Positions 26,663 through 36,349 are shown, numbered from the stretch's first letter. The stretch is 64,000 bases of DNA from Burkholderia seminalis DSM 23518 (GCF_902832885.1 NZ_CADFDK010000016.1:62001-126000); one strand, 5' to 3'. Translations and numbers: made by a program. The notes: generated from the letters alone by a model not told the origin.

Positions 26663-27937
26663 TTACTCGCGGTTGAGCGCCGCTTCCCAGTTGATGTCGA
26701 CGCAGAGCACCTGCATGCCGGTCGCCGCGGGCGCGGCGATCGACGCGGTCACGCACAGGTGCGCCTCGTTGATCGACAGGTAGGGCGCCGTCAGGTGCAC
26801 GCGGCCCGGCGCCCGCATCGCGTCGATGAAGTACGGGCGGCGCTCCCAGCTGGCCCCTTCGGAATGCAGCAGCGGACGGAAGCGCTTCGCGCGTTGCGAC
26901 ACGCTGCCGCGCGCGAGCACGTTGTCGCCGATCTGGCGCCCCGATGCATCGAGCAGGAAGCAGCGCGCGGTTTCCGGCAGCCCGAGCACGGCGGCGGCCG
27001 CGTCGGTGAGCGGCGCGTCCGCGCCGAGCTTCTGGCTCGCTTCCTCGAGCGCGGCGACGTACGGCGCGAGCCGTTCCGCCTGCGTGCGTTCGCGTTGCGC
27101 GACGCGCAGCCGCAGTGCGGCCGACAGCGTATCCATGCAGCCCGCGGCGGCCTGCGGCTGCACGGGGTCGACGCTCGGCCCCGCGAAATACTGGCCCTGC
27201 ACGAAATCGACGTCGCATTCGAGTGCGATCAGCGCGTCGCGTTCGGTCGACAGGCCGCCCATCAGCACGAGCTGGCCGGATTCGTGCAGCAGCGACACGA
27301 GCCCCGGCAGCACGCGTTCGAGGTGCGAGTGCTCGCTCGCCTGCGCGAGGATGCCGCGGTCGAGCGTGACGATGTCGGGATGCAGGTGCCACACGCGGTC
27401 GATGTTCGAATGCTTCGCGCCGAACCCGCCCAGCGCGATCAGGAAGCCGGCCTTGCGCAGCCCGTCGACGATCGCCGCGTAGCGCGGCGTTTCGCCGCCG
27501 GCCTGCTCGGGTACCTCGAGCACCACGCGGTGCGGCGGCAGCCCGAGTGCCTTCAGGTTCGCGAGCAGCGCGTCGCCGTAGACGGTGTCCATCAGCGCGG
27601 CCGGATGCAGGCTCAGGAAGAGCCATTCGTCGTGACTGTCGAACGCGTGGAAGTTACCGAGATGCAACGATTCGGCGAGCCGGCCGAGTTCGAGGAGGTC
27701 GCCGCGCCGCGCCGCCTGCGTGAAAACCTCGTGCGACGCCACCTGGCGGCTTTCCTCGTCGTGCGCACGCAGCGACGCGTGATAGCCGATCGCGCGGCGG
27801 TGCGACACCGAGAAAACGGGCTGGAACACGCTGAACACGGTGTATCCGCCGTACAGCACGGTGCGCCGGTTCCCGTCGTCGCCGGCGACGGGGCGGGGCG
27901 GCTGAAAGCCGGGGGGATCGATTTCGATCATGCTCAT
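26663..27937 (-). CDS. Degenerate EAL-domain protein with C-terminal sensor-like domain
   Basis: A 424-residue protein related to cyclic-di-GMP phosphodiesterases. The EAL position reads GYHASLRAH rather than EALLR, and the metal-binding DDFG stretch reads LGGFGAKHSN, so key glutamate and aspartates are missing and catalysis is unlikely. The rest of the TIM barrel is recognisable (VVLEVPEQ, PDIVTLDRGIL, VDFVQGQYF). The C-terminal 100 residues (RPYFIDAM, LTAPYLSINEAHLCVT) resemble the PAS/Cache-like domain of YkuI-type EAL proteins. It probably acts as a nucleotide-binding or protein-binding regulator. Confidence 0.85.
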   Translation of the reverse strand: MSMIEIDPPGFQPPRPVAGDDGNRRTVLYGGYTVFSVFQPVFSVSHRRAIGYHASLRAHDEESRQVASHEVFTQAARRGDLLELGRLAESLHLGNFHAFDSHDEWLFLSLHPAALMDTVYGDALLANLKALGLPPHRVVLEVPEQAGGETPRYAAIVDGLRKAGFLIALGGFGAKHSNIDRVWHLHPDIVTLDRGILAQASEHSHLERVLPGLVSLLHESGQLVLMGGLSTERDALIALECDVDFVQGQYFAGPSVDPVQPQAAAGCMDTLSAALRLRVAQRERTQAERLAPYVAALEEASQKLGADAPLTDAAAAVLGLPETARCFLLDASGRQIGDNVLARGSVSQRAKRFRPLLHSEGASWERRPYFIDAMRAPGRVHLTAPYLSINEAHLCVTASIAAPAATGMQVLCVDINWEAALNRE

Positions 27938-28130
27938 GATGTCGGCCGATGGAAGACTGCCAGTTTACCTAGAGAATAGGCCAGCAAGAAGCATGCACGG
28001 CATCGCGCCGCGTGCGGCCGCCCGTCGCGGCCGGGACGGGGCGCATCGGCGCGTGCGTTGCCGGGGGCGGTCTGCACCGTCCTGGTGCGCGCGGCGGCGG
28101 CGCGGCCCCCGAAACGGCGCGCGCCGCGCG

Positions 28131-29567
28131 TCACGCGCGCTCGGACGGGTCGGTCTTGCGCGCGGTGCTGCGGATCTCGGGGGCGAGCTGCGCGAAGATC
28201 CACGCCGACGCGGCCGTGATGATCCCGACGCAGATGAAGGTCGCGTGGAACGCCGGCAGCGTATTGCTCGGCGTCACGGTGCGCAGCATGCCCGTGAACG
28301 TCGCGAGCAGCGCGCCGGCGACCGTCACGCCGAGGCTCATCGACAGCATCTGCACGAGCGAGAACAGGCTGTTGCCGCTGCTCGCGCCGCCCGTGCCGAG
28401 ATCCTTCAGCGTCAGCGTGTTCATCGCGGTGAACTGCATCGAGTTGAAGCCGCCGAACAGCGCGAGATGCACGACCTTCACCCACACCGGCACCGAGTCG
28501 CGCATCAGCGCGAAGCTTGCCATCATCACGCCGACCATGATCGTGTTCGCGAGCAGCACCTTGCGGTAGCCGTGCTGCGTGATCAGCCGCGTGATGATCC
28601 GCTTGGAGAACATCCCGGCCGCCGCGACCGGCAGCATCATCAGCCCCGCCTCGAACGCCGAGTAGCCGAGGCTCACCTGCAGCAGCAGCGGGATCAGGTA
28701 CGGCATCGCGCCGCTGCCGATCCGCGCGAACAGGTTGCCGAGCAGCCCGACGCTGAACGTGTGGATCCGGAACAGGTCGAGCGAGAAGATCGGTTGCGGC
28801 GCACGCACCGCGTACAGCCCGTACGCGACGAAGCACGCGAGGCTCAGGATCAGCAGCACCAGCACGGCGGCGTGCTGCATGCCGAGATCGGCGAGCCCGT
28901 CGAGCGACAGCGAGATCGCGACCATGCCGATCGTCAGCAGCAGATAGCCCTTCAGGTCGAAGCGGCCGACGGCCGGGTTGCGTGAATCGGGCATCGAGTA
29001 GAAGGTCGCGATGCAGCCCGCGACGCCGACCGGCACGTTGATCAGGAAGATCCAGTGCCACGACGCGATCTTCACGAGCCAGCCGCCGAGGGTCGGTCCG
29101 ATCAGCGGGCCGATCAGGCCCGGGATCGCGACGAACGACAGCGCGGGCAGATAACGCTCGGCCGGAAAGGTGCGCAGCACCGCGAGCCGCCCGACCGGCA
29201 ACAGCATCGCGCCGCCGACTCCCTGCACGACGCGGAACGCGACGAGCTGCGAGAGCGTATGCGCATTCGCGCACAGCAGCGAACCGAGCGAGAACACCAG
29301 GATCGCGCTGAAGAACACGCGTCGCGTGCCGAAGGTATCGGCGAGCCAGCCCGACACGGGGATCATCACCGCCATCGTCAGCGAGTACGCGATCACGACC
29401 GACTGCATCCGCAGCGGCGATTCCCCGAGGCTCGCGGCCATCGACGGCAGCGCCGTGTTGACGATCGTCGAATCGAGGGTCTGCATGAAGAAGCCCGTCG
29501 CAACGAGCCAGAGCATCACGGTGAGATTTTTTTCGCCGGGGGCGGCGGCAGGCGGGCGCTGGAACAT
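28131..29567 (-). CDS. MFS drug transporter, DHA2 family (MdtD-like)
   Basis: A 478-residue, probably 14-segment, proton-driven efflux protein. Diagnostic stretches are LDSTIVNTALPSMA, GWLADTFGTRRVFF (motif A) and the antiporter motif C-like region with GPLIGPTLGGWL. E. coli MdtD has 471 residues. An ATG at 29600 would add eleven residues; the start at 29567 fits the family length better. Substrate unknown. It is a single-gene unit between the EAL gene and DUF2917 gene. Confidence 0.88.
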   Translation of the reverse strand: MFQRPPAAAPGEKNLTVMLWLVATGFFMQTLDSTIVNTALPSMAASLGESPLRMQSVVIAYSLTMAVMIPVSGWLADTFGTRRVFFSAILVFSLGSLLCANAHTLSQLVAFRVVQGVGGAMLLPVGRLAVLRTFPAERYLPALSFVAIPGLIGPLIGPTLGGWLVKIASWHWIFLINVPVGVAGCIATFYSMPDSRNPAVGRFDLKGYLLLTIGMVAISLSLDGLADLGMQHAAVLVLLILSLACFVAYGLYAVRAPQPIFSLDLFRIHTFSVGLLGNLFARIGSGAMPYLIPLLLQVSLGYSAFEAGLMMLPVAAAGMFSKRIITRLITQHGYRKVLLANTIMVGVMMASFALMRDSVPVWVKVVHLALFGGFNSMQFTAMNTLTLKDLGTGGASSGNSLFSLVQMLSMSLGVTVAGALLATFTGMLRTVTPSNTLPAFHATFICVGIITAASAWIFAQLAPEIRSTARKTDPSERA

Positions 29568-29785
29568 GGGAGCGGGGCGGTGGCGCGGGACAGCCGACAT
29601 TGTAGGGAAACCCGATGGGCCGTGCAGGTTCGGCACCCGGCGTGACGCGAAATCCGGCGGTCGGATGCCGTCCTCGTCGCTCGACCAGTACAGTTCAGCT
29701 AAAAGTGTCTGCAGCCGTATCTGTCCGCGTGCTGTCACTGTCCGAAATACTGGTGCCATCGAAACCGTGCGACCAGGAGGCTGCC

Positions 29786-30109
29786 ATGCGCGAACTGCGA
29801 CTTTACGTGATCGACGGCGACGAGCCGGCCGCACGGTGGCGGATCGTCGATCGCACCGCACTGCAGGTGGCGGACGGCGACGTGTGGGTGACCGTCGAGG
29901 GCCGGCTCGACGACCACTGGCTGCGCGCCGGCGATTCGCTGACGTTCGAGCCCGGCGTGCGCGTATGGGTCAGCGCGGGGCCACGCGGCGCGACGTTCGC
30001 GTTCGGGCCGCACGCGGCACCGGCCGCGCGTGTTGTGCATGCGTGGTGGCGGCCGCTCGTCGCGTGGCGGGACGGCCGGCGCCACGCGGCCGCGTCGCTG
30101 CCGATGTAG
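29786..30109 (+). CDS. DUF2917 protein
   Basis: A 107-residue small soluble protein of the DUF2917 type. It has a cupin-like strand series (WRIVDRTALQVADGDVWVTV, then GDSLTFEPG). The function of the family is unknown. A CCAGGAGG ribosome site precedes the ATG. It stands alone, 185 bases before the CoA-transferase gene. Confidence 0.75.
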   Translation: MRELRLYVIDGDEPAARWRIVDRTALQVADGDVWVTVEGRLDDHWLRAGDSLTFEPGVRVWVSAGPRGATFAFGPHAAPAARVVHAWWRPLVAWRDGRRHAAASLPM

Positions 30110-30294
30110 CGTGCGCGGGGCGCTTGCGCGAACGCGGCGGATGGCGGAGGTACCCGGCGCCGCGGACGGATCTGGCGCCGATCGCGCTTGCCGGCCTCCC
30201 GAAGCGCGCCCGCGCATCGATTCGCGCGATCGGGATTGATTGCGCCGGGCGCGAATTCTAGACTCGATTCCGTGTCCTCCATCGCCCCTTCACC

Positions 30295-31686
30295 ATGACG
30301 CCGGAACTCGCATTGACGCATCTGTGGCAAAGCGCACACGGCGATCGCGACGCGCTCGCCCGCGTGACCGTGACGGGGCGGGACCCGACGTTGCCGTCGA
30401 CGTTTCATGTCGGCACGCTCGCGGCAGCGACGATCGCGGCAACCGGGCTCGCGGCGGCCGAATGTCACCGGCTTCGCACGGGCGTCGCGCAATCCGTCGA
30501 CGTGTCGGTGCGCGATGCGCTGGTCGCGTTCCGCAGCGAACGCTACCTGCGTGTGGACGACGGCCCGCCGCCGGAGTTGCGTCATCCGGTGACGGGCTTC
30601 TTCGAGACGGGCGACGGGCGCTGGATCCAGCTGCATGCGAACTTCCCGCATCACCTGCGCGGGATCCTCGCCGTACTCGGTTGCGGCGCGCAGCGCGCCG
30701 ACGTCGCCGCGGCGATCCGCAGATGGGACGGCGCGGCGCTCGACACCGCGCTGGCCGAGGCCAGCCTGTGCGCGGCATTGATCAGAACCCCTGACGAATG
30801 GGCGGCGCACGAGCAGGCGCGCGCGATCGCGTCGCTGCCGTTGTTCGACATCGAGCGGATCGGCGATGCGCCGCTCGAACCGATCGGCCGCGGCGAAGCC
30901 GGGCCGCCGCTCGCGGGCGTGCGCGTGCTCGATCTCACGCGCATCATCGCGGGCCCGGTCGCGGGCCGCACGCTCGCGTCGCACGGCGCGCAGACGCTGC
31001 TCGTCAACGGGCCGCACCTGCCGAACATCGCGCCGCTCGTGATCGACAACGGGCGCGGCAAACGTTCGACATGGATCGACCTGCGCGATACGGCGGGTGT
31101 CGAGACGCTGCACGCGCTCGTGCGCGACGCGGACGTGTTCCTGCAGTCTTACCGGCCCGGCTCGCTCGCCGCCCGCGGTTTCGCGCCGCAGGCGCTGGCG
31201 CAGCGGCGGCCCGGCATCGTGTGCGTGTCGATCTCGGCATACGGGCATGCGGGGCCGTGGGCGGGGCGGCGCGGCTTCGACAGTCTCGTGCAGTCGGCGA
31301 GCGGGATCGCATGGCGGGAGCAGCAGGCCGCCCATGCGGATGCGCCGCGCCCTCTGCCTTGCCAGGCGCTCGATCATGCGACCGGCTATCTCGCGGCGTT
31401 CGGCGCGATGATCGCGCTCGCGCGGCGATCGTGCGAAGGGGGAAGCTGGCACGTGCGGATGTCGCTCGCGCAGACGGGGCGCTGGCTGCAGTCGTTCGGC
31501 AATGTGCAGGACGGCCTGCATGCGCCCGATCTCGCGGCTGCCGACGTGCGCGCCCGGATCGATCGCGTCGCGTCGCCGTTCGGCATGCTCGACACCGTGC
31601 GCCCGGCCGAGCGGTTGTCGGCCACGCCGCCGGCGTTCGCGCGGCCGCCCGTGCCGCCCGGCACCGACGATGCGCGCTGGCTGTAG
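30295..31686 (+). CDS. Family III (CaiB/BaiF-type) CoA-transferase
   Basis: A 463-residue protein. The usual N-terminal start of the family (LAGVRVLDLTRIIAGP) lies near residue 204, preceded by a roughly 200-residue region that itself looks like a partial family member (VDVSVRDALVAF, HPVTGFFETGDGRWIQLH). The catalytic aspartate is probably the one in QALDHATGYLAAFG. It transfers CoA between carboxylic acids; substrates are unknown. The protein is likely a permuted or tandem arrangement, typical of a subset of Burkholderia enzymes. Confidence 0.82.
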   Translation: MTPELALTHLWQSAHGDRDALARVTVTGRDPTLPSTFHVGTLAAATIAATGLAAAECHRLRTGVAQSVDVSVRDALVAFRSERYLRVDDGPPPELRHPVTGFFETGDGRWIQLHANFPHHLRGILAVLGCGAQRADVAAAIRRWDGAALDTALAEASLCAALIRTPDEWAAHEQARAIASLPLFDIERIGDAPLEPIGRGEAGPPLAGVRVLDLTRIIAGPVAGRTLASHGAQTLLVNGPHLPNIAPLVIDNGRGKRSTWIDLRDTAGVETLHALVRDADVFLQSYRPGSLAARGFAPQALAQRRPGIVCVSISAYGHAGPWAGRRGFDSLVQSASGIAWREQQAAHADAPRPLPCQALDHATGYLAAFGAMIALARRSCEGGSWHVRMSLAQTGRWLQSFGNVQDGLHAPDLAAADVRARIDRVASPFGMLDTVRPAERLSATPPAFARPPVPPGTDDARWL

Positions 31687-31707
31687 ATGCCGGCTGCGCG
31701 GCCGGCG

Positions 31708-32454
31708 TTACTTGCGCAGTTCGACGACGAAGTCGTAGTAGTCGTTGCGGCAGTAGGTATCGGTCAGTTCGATGGCGCGCTGGTCCGACGTATAGCCGAT
31801 CCGCGTGATCAGCAGCAGCGCGTCGTGCGGCGCGATGCCCATCTGTTCGGCGATCTCGTCGGTCGCGTTGACCGCGCGGAAATGCTGCAGCGCGCGCACG
31901 ATCGGCGTGCCGCGCGCTTCGAGATAGCTGTACAGCGAGCCGGCGATCGCCTGCGGATCGGGAATCAGCGTGGCGGGGAACGTCGAGTTCTCGACGGCCA
32001 TCACGATGCCGTCGGCGAGACGCAGGCGTTTCAGGCGTGTCACCGATGCGGCCGGCGACAGTCCGAGCTGGATCACTTCGTCGCGGTTCGCCGGCTGGAT
32101 TTCGCGCGCGAGCCATTGCGAGCTCGGCTTGAAGCCGCGGCGCTCGAGCATTTCGCTGAAGCTCGACAGTCGCGACAGCGGATCCTCGTAGCGCGGCTGG
32201 ATGAAGTTGCCCGCGCCCTGCGTGCGGCGGATCAAGCCCTGCTCGACGAGCAGCGCGATCGCCTTGCGCGCGGTGATGCGCGATACGCCGAGCGCATCGG
32301 ACAGCACGCGCTCCGAAGGCAGGGCCTCGCCGGCCGTCCAGCGGTTGTCGTGGATCGCATCGCCGAGCTTGCGGGCGAGCTGCAGGTACAGCGGCGTGTC
32401 GTTGTCGGGGTCGGGGCGCAGGTCTTGCCACCGGTCGTCCGTGGGTGCCTTCAT
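31708..32454 (-). CDS. GntR-family regulator with UTRA domain (HutC subfamily)
   Basis: A 248-residue repressor-type protein. The N-terminal winged helix shows LPSERVLSDALGVSRITARKAI. The C-terminal UTRA ligand domain runs from about residue 95 (LTRIGYTSDQRAIELTDTYC near the end). It resembles regulators of amino-sugar or histidine use such as NagR/DasR, but the ligand cannot be fixed. It is convergent with the CoA-transferase gene and divergent from the aldo/keto reductase gene. Confidence 0.88.
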   Translation of the reverse strand: MKAPTDDRWQDLRPDPDNDTPLYLQLARKLGDAIHDNRWTAGEALPSERVLSDALGVSRITARKAIALLVEQGLIRRTQGAGNFIQPRYEDPLSRLSSFSEMLERRGFKPSSQWLAREIQPANRDEVIQLGLSPAASVTRLKRLRLADGIVMAVENSTFPATLIPDPQAIAGSLYSYLEARGTPIVRALQHFRAVNATDEIAEQMGIAPHDALLLITRIGYTSDQRAIELTDTYCRNDYYDFVVELRK

Positions 32455-32620
32455 GGAATGGGTATCGATCAGGTTGCGGCCATTCTAAGTCATCATGCGG
32501 CACCGTTATAGCCGGTTTTTGCCGTGCAATAGGCCGACGCCGCGCCGATTGACTACACTGACACGTCGTATTCCATGCTTCGGCCGCGGTGCGCGGCCAC
32601 GAATCCGCAACGAGGAACGC

Positions 32621-33466
32621 ATGACAGACACGATCGCCACGGTCGTCCTGCCGGACGGCGAGACGATTCCGAAGCTCGGCCAGGGCACCTGGGAAATGGG
32701 CGAGCGGCCGGCCCGCCGGGCGGACGAGATCGCCGCGCTGCGTGAAGGTGTCGAACTCGGGATGACGCTGGTCGATACGGCCGAGATGTACGGCGACGGC
32801 GCGACCGAGGCACTCGTCGGCGAGGCGCTCGCGGGCCTGCGCGATGACGTCTTTCTCGTCAGCAAGGTCTATCCGCATCATGCGAGCCGGCGCGGCGTCG
32901 TCGCCGCGTGCGACGCGAGCCTCAAGCGATTGCGCACCGATCGCCTCGACTTGTACTTGCTGCACTGGCGGGGCTCGGTGCCGCTCGAGGAGACGGTCGA
33001 GGGTTTCGAGACGCTGCGGCGCGCGGGCAAGATTCGTCACTGGGGCGTGAGCAACTTCGATACGGCCGATATGGAGGAGCTCGTCGGCGGGGCGGGCGGC
33101 GGCGCCTGCGCGACCAACCAGATCCTCTACAACATTGCGCGGCGCGGCCCGGAATTCGACCTGCTGCCGTGGCTCGCCGACCACCGGATCCCGGCGATGG
33201 CATACAGCCCGGTCGACCACGGACGGTTGCCGAAGCGTTCGCCGCTCGACGAGATCGCGCGGCTGCGCGGCGTATCGGTGATGCGCGTCGCGCTGGCTTG
33301 GGTGCTCGCGCAGCCGGGCGTATTCGCGATCCCGAAGGCGTCGAGGATCGAGCACGTGCGCGACAATCGCGCCGCGCTCGATCTCGAATTGAGCGAGGAC
33401 GAGCGCGCGCAGCTTGACGCGTACTTCCGTCCGCCTCGCAGCAAGCGCGCGCTCGAGATGCTCTGA
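32621..33466 (+). CDS. Aldo/keto reductase
   Basis: A 281-residue NADPH-dependent oxidoreductase. Catalytic residues of the family are in place: D and Y in VDTAEMYGDG, K in FLVSKVYPHH, and H in YLLHWRG. The C-terminal cofactor motif is IPKASRIEHVRDN. Upstream GAGGAACGC is a good ribosome site. It resembles E. coli YeaE-type reductases (methylglyoxal and similar aldehydes). It is divergent from the GntR gene, which could regulate it. Confidence 0.88.
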   Translation: MTDTIATVVLPDGETIPKLGQGTWEMGERPARRADEIAALREGVELGMTLVDTAEMYGDGATEALVGEALAGLRDDVFLVSKVYPHHASRRGVVAACDASLKRLRTDRLDLYLLHWRGSVPLEETVEGFETLRRAGKIRHWGVSNFDTADMEELVGGAGGGACATNQILYNIARRGPEFDLLPWLADHRIPAMAYSPVDHGRLPKRSPLDEIARLRGVSVMRVALAWVLAQPGVFAIPKASRIEHVRDNRAALDLELSEDERAQLDAYFRPPRSKRALEML

Positions 33467-33493
33467 CGGCACCCGGCCGGGTAACGCTTCCGG

Positions 33494-35011
33494 TCAGTGG
33501 TTGCCGCCGGACGATCCGCCGTTGCCGTGACCGCCGCCATTGCCGTTGCCGGTACCGTGGCCATTGCCGACACCGTTGGCTCCGCCATTGCCGGCCCCAC
33601 CACTGCCGTTACCGTTGCCATTGCCGCCGCCGTTACCGTGGCCACCATTGCCGTTGCCTTGGCCACCGTTGCTGCCGGCCCCATTGCCGTTGCCGCCGCC
33701 GTTGCCCGAACCGCCGCCGCTGCCATGGCCGCCGTTACCGCCAGCGCCAGCGCCATTGCCGTTGCCAACGCCGTTGGCACCACCGTTGCCAGCGCCGCCA
33801 CTGCCGTTGCCATTGCCATTGCCGCCGCCGTTACCGTGGCCACCGTTGCCGTTGCCCGAACCGCCATTGCCGCTGCCACTGCCATGGCCGCCGTTACCGC
33901 CAGCGCCATTGCCGTTGCCGGCGCCGTTACCGTGGCCACCGTTGCCGTTGCCCGAACCGCCATTGCCGCTGCCACTGCCATGGCCGCCGTTACCGCCAGC
34001 GCCATTGCCGTTGCCGCCGCCGTTACCGTGACCACCGTTGCCGTTGCCCGAACCGCCATTACCGCTACCACTGCCATGGCCGCCATTGCCGCCGGCACCA
34101 TTGCCGTTGCCTGAGCCGCCACTGCCGTTGCCATTGCCGTGACCACCACCGTCACCGTTGCCGTGGCCGCCACCATCGCCGTGACCACCGCCATCGCCGT
34201 GGCCGCCACCATTACCGTGGCCACCGCCGTCACCGTGACCACCGCCGTCACCGTGGCCGCCACCGTCGCCGTGGCCGCCGCCGTCACCATGGCCGCCACC
34301 ATTGCCGTGACCACCACCGTCTCCGTCGCCTCCACCTCCGTGTCCGCCATGGCCTCCGCTTCCAGAAGTACCGCCGCCCGAAGTGCCGCCGCCCGAAGTG
34401 CCGCCACCCGAAGTGCCGCCACCCGAAGTGCCGCCACCCGAAGTGCCGCCACCCGAAGTACCGCCACCCGAAGTACCGCCGCCCGAAGTGCCGCCACCCG
34501 AAGTACCGCCACCCGAAGTACCGCCGCCCGAAGTACCGCTGCCCGAAGTACCGCTGCCCGAAGTGCCTCCACCTGAACCACCGTTACCGGACGCGTTGCC
34601 TCCGCGACCCGTGCCGCTCGTACCGCCGGATGTGCCGCCTGTCGCTCCACCGACACCGGCAGGCCCGACGGCGCCGTTCCCGTTATTTGCACCGCTGCCG
34701 CCGCCATTGCCGTTACCCGGCCCGGGACTGCCGCCGCCGCTGCCACTCGGGCCGGCACCTTTACCGCCGCCGATCCCATGACCGGCATGAACCTGCCCCG
34801 CACACGCGGCCGGATTGGCGGCGCATGACGAAGCGTCCGCGACCAGCGTCATGATGGTGTCCGCGCTGGCGCTCGCGTCGGGCCCGGAGTCGGGCGTGGT
34901 GGTTTGTGCGACGGCATACGAGCAGCAGCACGCCAACGCGGCTGCGGCCAGCAAGGTTGCACGAGGGCGCCGTCCCGCCGGGCGGGACGGTTGTTTCGTC
35001 TTATGCATCAT
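33494..35011 (-). CDS. Secreted glycine-rich repeat protein
   Basis: A 505-residue protein with a signal peptide (PRATLLAAAALACCCSYAVAQ). A 14-fold GTS-glycine pentapeptide block follows, then a long Gly/Asn/His/Ser region with HGDGG and NGNGGHG units. The cysteines CCC and those in SCAANPAACAG are the only ones. Low complexity and secretion suggest a surface or matrix protein, but no homologue is recognised. The ATG at 35011 follows GGGGAGG. Repeat-driven length variation between strains is likely. Confidence 0.75.
   Translation of the reverse strand: MMHKTKQPSRPAGRRPRATLLAAAALACCCSYAVAQTTTPDSGPDASASADTIMTLVADASSCAANPAACAGQVHAGHGIGGGKGAGPSGSGGGSPGPGNGNGGGSGANNGNGAVGPAGVGGATGGTSGGTSGTGRGGNASGNGGSGGGTSGSGTSGSGTSGGGTSGGGTSGGGTSGGGTSGGGTSGGGTSGGGTSGGGTSGGGTSGGGTSGGGTSGSGGHGGHGGGGDGDGGGHGNGGGHGDGGGHGDGGGHGDGGGHGDGGGHGNGGGHGDGGGHGDGGGHGNGDGGGHGNGNGSGGSGNGNGAGGNGGHGSGSGNGGSGNGNGGHGNGGGNGNGAGGNGGHGSGSGNGGSGNGNGGHGNGAGNGNGAGGNGGHGSGSGNGGSGNGNGGHGNGGGNGNGNGSGGAGNGGANGVGNGNGAGAGGNGGHGSGGGSGNGGGNGNGAGSNGGQGNGNGGHGNGGGNGNGNGSGGAGNGGANGVGNGHGTGNGNGGGHGNGGSSGGNH
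33855..34142. repeat. 96-base tandem repeat within the glycine-rich gene
   Basis: The block beginning CCCGAACCGCCATT recurs at 33855, 33951 and 34047, exactly 96 bases (32 codons) apart, with few differences. Degenerate 9- and 18-base sub-repeats fill the surrounding 33,530-34,365. Confidence 0.8.
34366..34575. repeat. 15-base tandem repeat, 14 copies
   Basis: Fourteen contiguous copies of a unit AAGTRCCGCCRCCCG encode the GTS-glycine pentapeptides. Third-position variation is slight. A typical variable-number repeat. Confidence 0.9.
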
Positions 35012-35206
35012 GGCCTCCCCTTGCGCGCGATGCCTCGTTGCCGCGCGACTATCTACGTGTGGTGCAGGGGGCCAGCAAGGATTCGTTGTCCGGTCGGCGG
35101 CCGATTGCGTTCGGGCCGACGCTTGACGCCAGCCGCGAACGCGGATCGGCACGCGGGCCCGCCGTGCGAATCCCTCTCTGCGAGATTCGTGCCATCGGCC
35201 GCTTGT

Positions 35207-35243
35207 GCCCGTCGCGCAACGCGCACGCGGGCACGCGACGGGC
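35207..35243. repeat. Perfect 10-base inverted repeat after the NiCoT gene
   Basis: GCCCGTCGCG and CGCGACGGGC are 17 bases apart in the 294-base gap between the NiCoT stop and the glycine-rich gene. There is no T-run, so it is not a canonical terminator. Confidence 0.35.
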
Positions 35244-35305
35244 GCATGCAACGTCGTGGGGGTGTTTTGTTTCCGGATTGAAACGTCTGAGCGTTCGCGG
35301 GCGGC

Positions 35306-36349
35306 TCAGCGTGCGGGCGTGTCGGCTGCGCGCTGCCAGCGATGGAACAGGATCGACGCGATCCAGCAGACGAGGAACAGCGCGATGATGCCGTAGCCGA
35401 TCGAGCCGAAGCGATCGCCGAGCGCATCGAGCGTATCGCGCACGGGGCCCGTCAGCGACAGCTTGTCGGCCAGGAGTCCGGCCGCCTCGATCCCGCCGAT
35501 CGCCAGTGCAACGGCCGCCGACACGAACGTGATGCTCGCGTTGTAGAGCAGCTTGCGCTGCGGATCGTCCATCGCCCAGCCGTATGCCTGAATCATCAGC
35601 ACATTGTCGGTCGAGTCGATCAGCGTCATGCCGGCGGTGAACAGCGCGGGAAACAGCATGACCGTGTAGACCGGCAGCCCCTGGCTCGCCTGCGCGGCGG
35701 CGATCGCGAGCAGGCCGATTTCGGTTGCAGTATCGAAACCGAGCCCGAACAGCACGCCGACCGGATACATGTGCCAGCTCTTCGACACGAACCGGAACAG
35801 CGGCCGCAGCAGTCGCGAGACGAGCCCGGCGGGGCGGTGTACATGCGCATCGTCGTGCGCGTGACCGGATGCGCCGCGATAGCGTCGCCAGACGTCGCGC
35901 AGGATCAGCAGGTTCACGCACGCGAGCACGAGCAGGAAGGTGGCCGATACGGCCGTGCCGATCGTGCCGCCGATTTCACGGAACGCATCGAACCGGTCGC
36001 GCAGCGCGAACGCGGTCAGCGCGATGCCGAGCGTCGCGGCGATCACGATGGTCGAATGGCCGAGCGAGAAGAACAAACCGACGCTCACCGGACGCTGGCC
36101 ATCCTGCATCAGCTTGCGCGTCGCGACGTCGATCGCGGCGATGTGATCGGCGTCGACCGCGTGACGCAGCCCGAGCCCGTACGCGATTGCCGCGGTGCCG
36201 AGCAGCAGCGGATGGTCGCGCAGCACCGCGAGCGCCCACAGCCAGACCGCGACGTTCGCGGTGATCAGGCCGGCATAAAGGATCAGCAGGCGGCGCAGGG
36301 CAGGGGTGGGCGGCATCGGGCGGGTTCCATCTGACAATTCGCCATCCAT
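35306..36349 (-). CDS. Nickel/cobalt permease, NiCoT family
   Basis: A 347-residue high-affinity nickel/cobalt uptake protein with about eight hydrophobic segments. The family signature RHAVDADHIAAID is in the second segment, with FFSLGHST and LGFDTATEI also intact. A histidine-rich cytoplasmic loop (HAHDDAHVH) probably gathers metal. It resembles HoxN/NixA; metal preference cannot be decided. The ATG at 36349 or M12 at 36316 may start it. Confidence 0.9.
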   Translation of the reverse strand: MDGELSDGTRPMPPTPALRRLLILYAGLITANVAVWLWALAVLRDHPLLLGTAAIAYGLGLRHAVDADHIAAIDVATRKLMQDGQRPVSVGLFFSLGHSTIVIAATLGIALTAFALRDRFDAFREIGGTIGTAVSATFLLVLACVNLLILRDVWRRYRGASGHAHDDAHVHRPAGLVSRLLRPLFRFVSKSWHMYPVGVLFGLGFDTATEIGLLAIAAAQASQGLPVYTVMLFPALFTAGMTLIDSTDNVLMIQAYGWAMDDPQRKLLYNASITFVSAAVALAIGGIEAAGLLADKLSLTGPVRDTLDALGDRFGSIGYGIIALFLVCWIASILFHRWQRAADTPAR

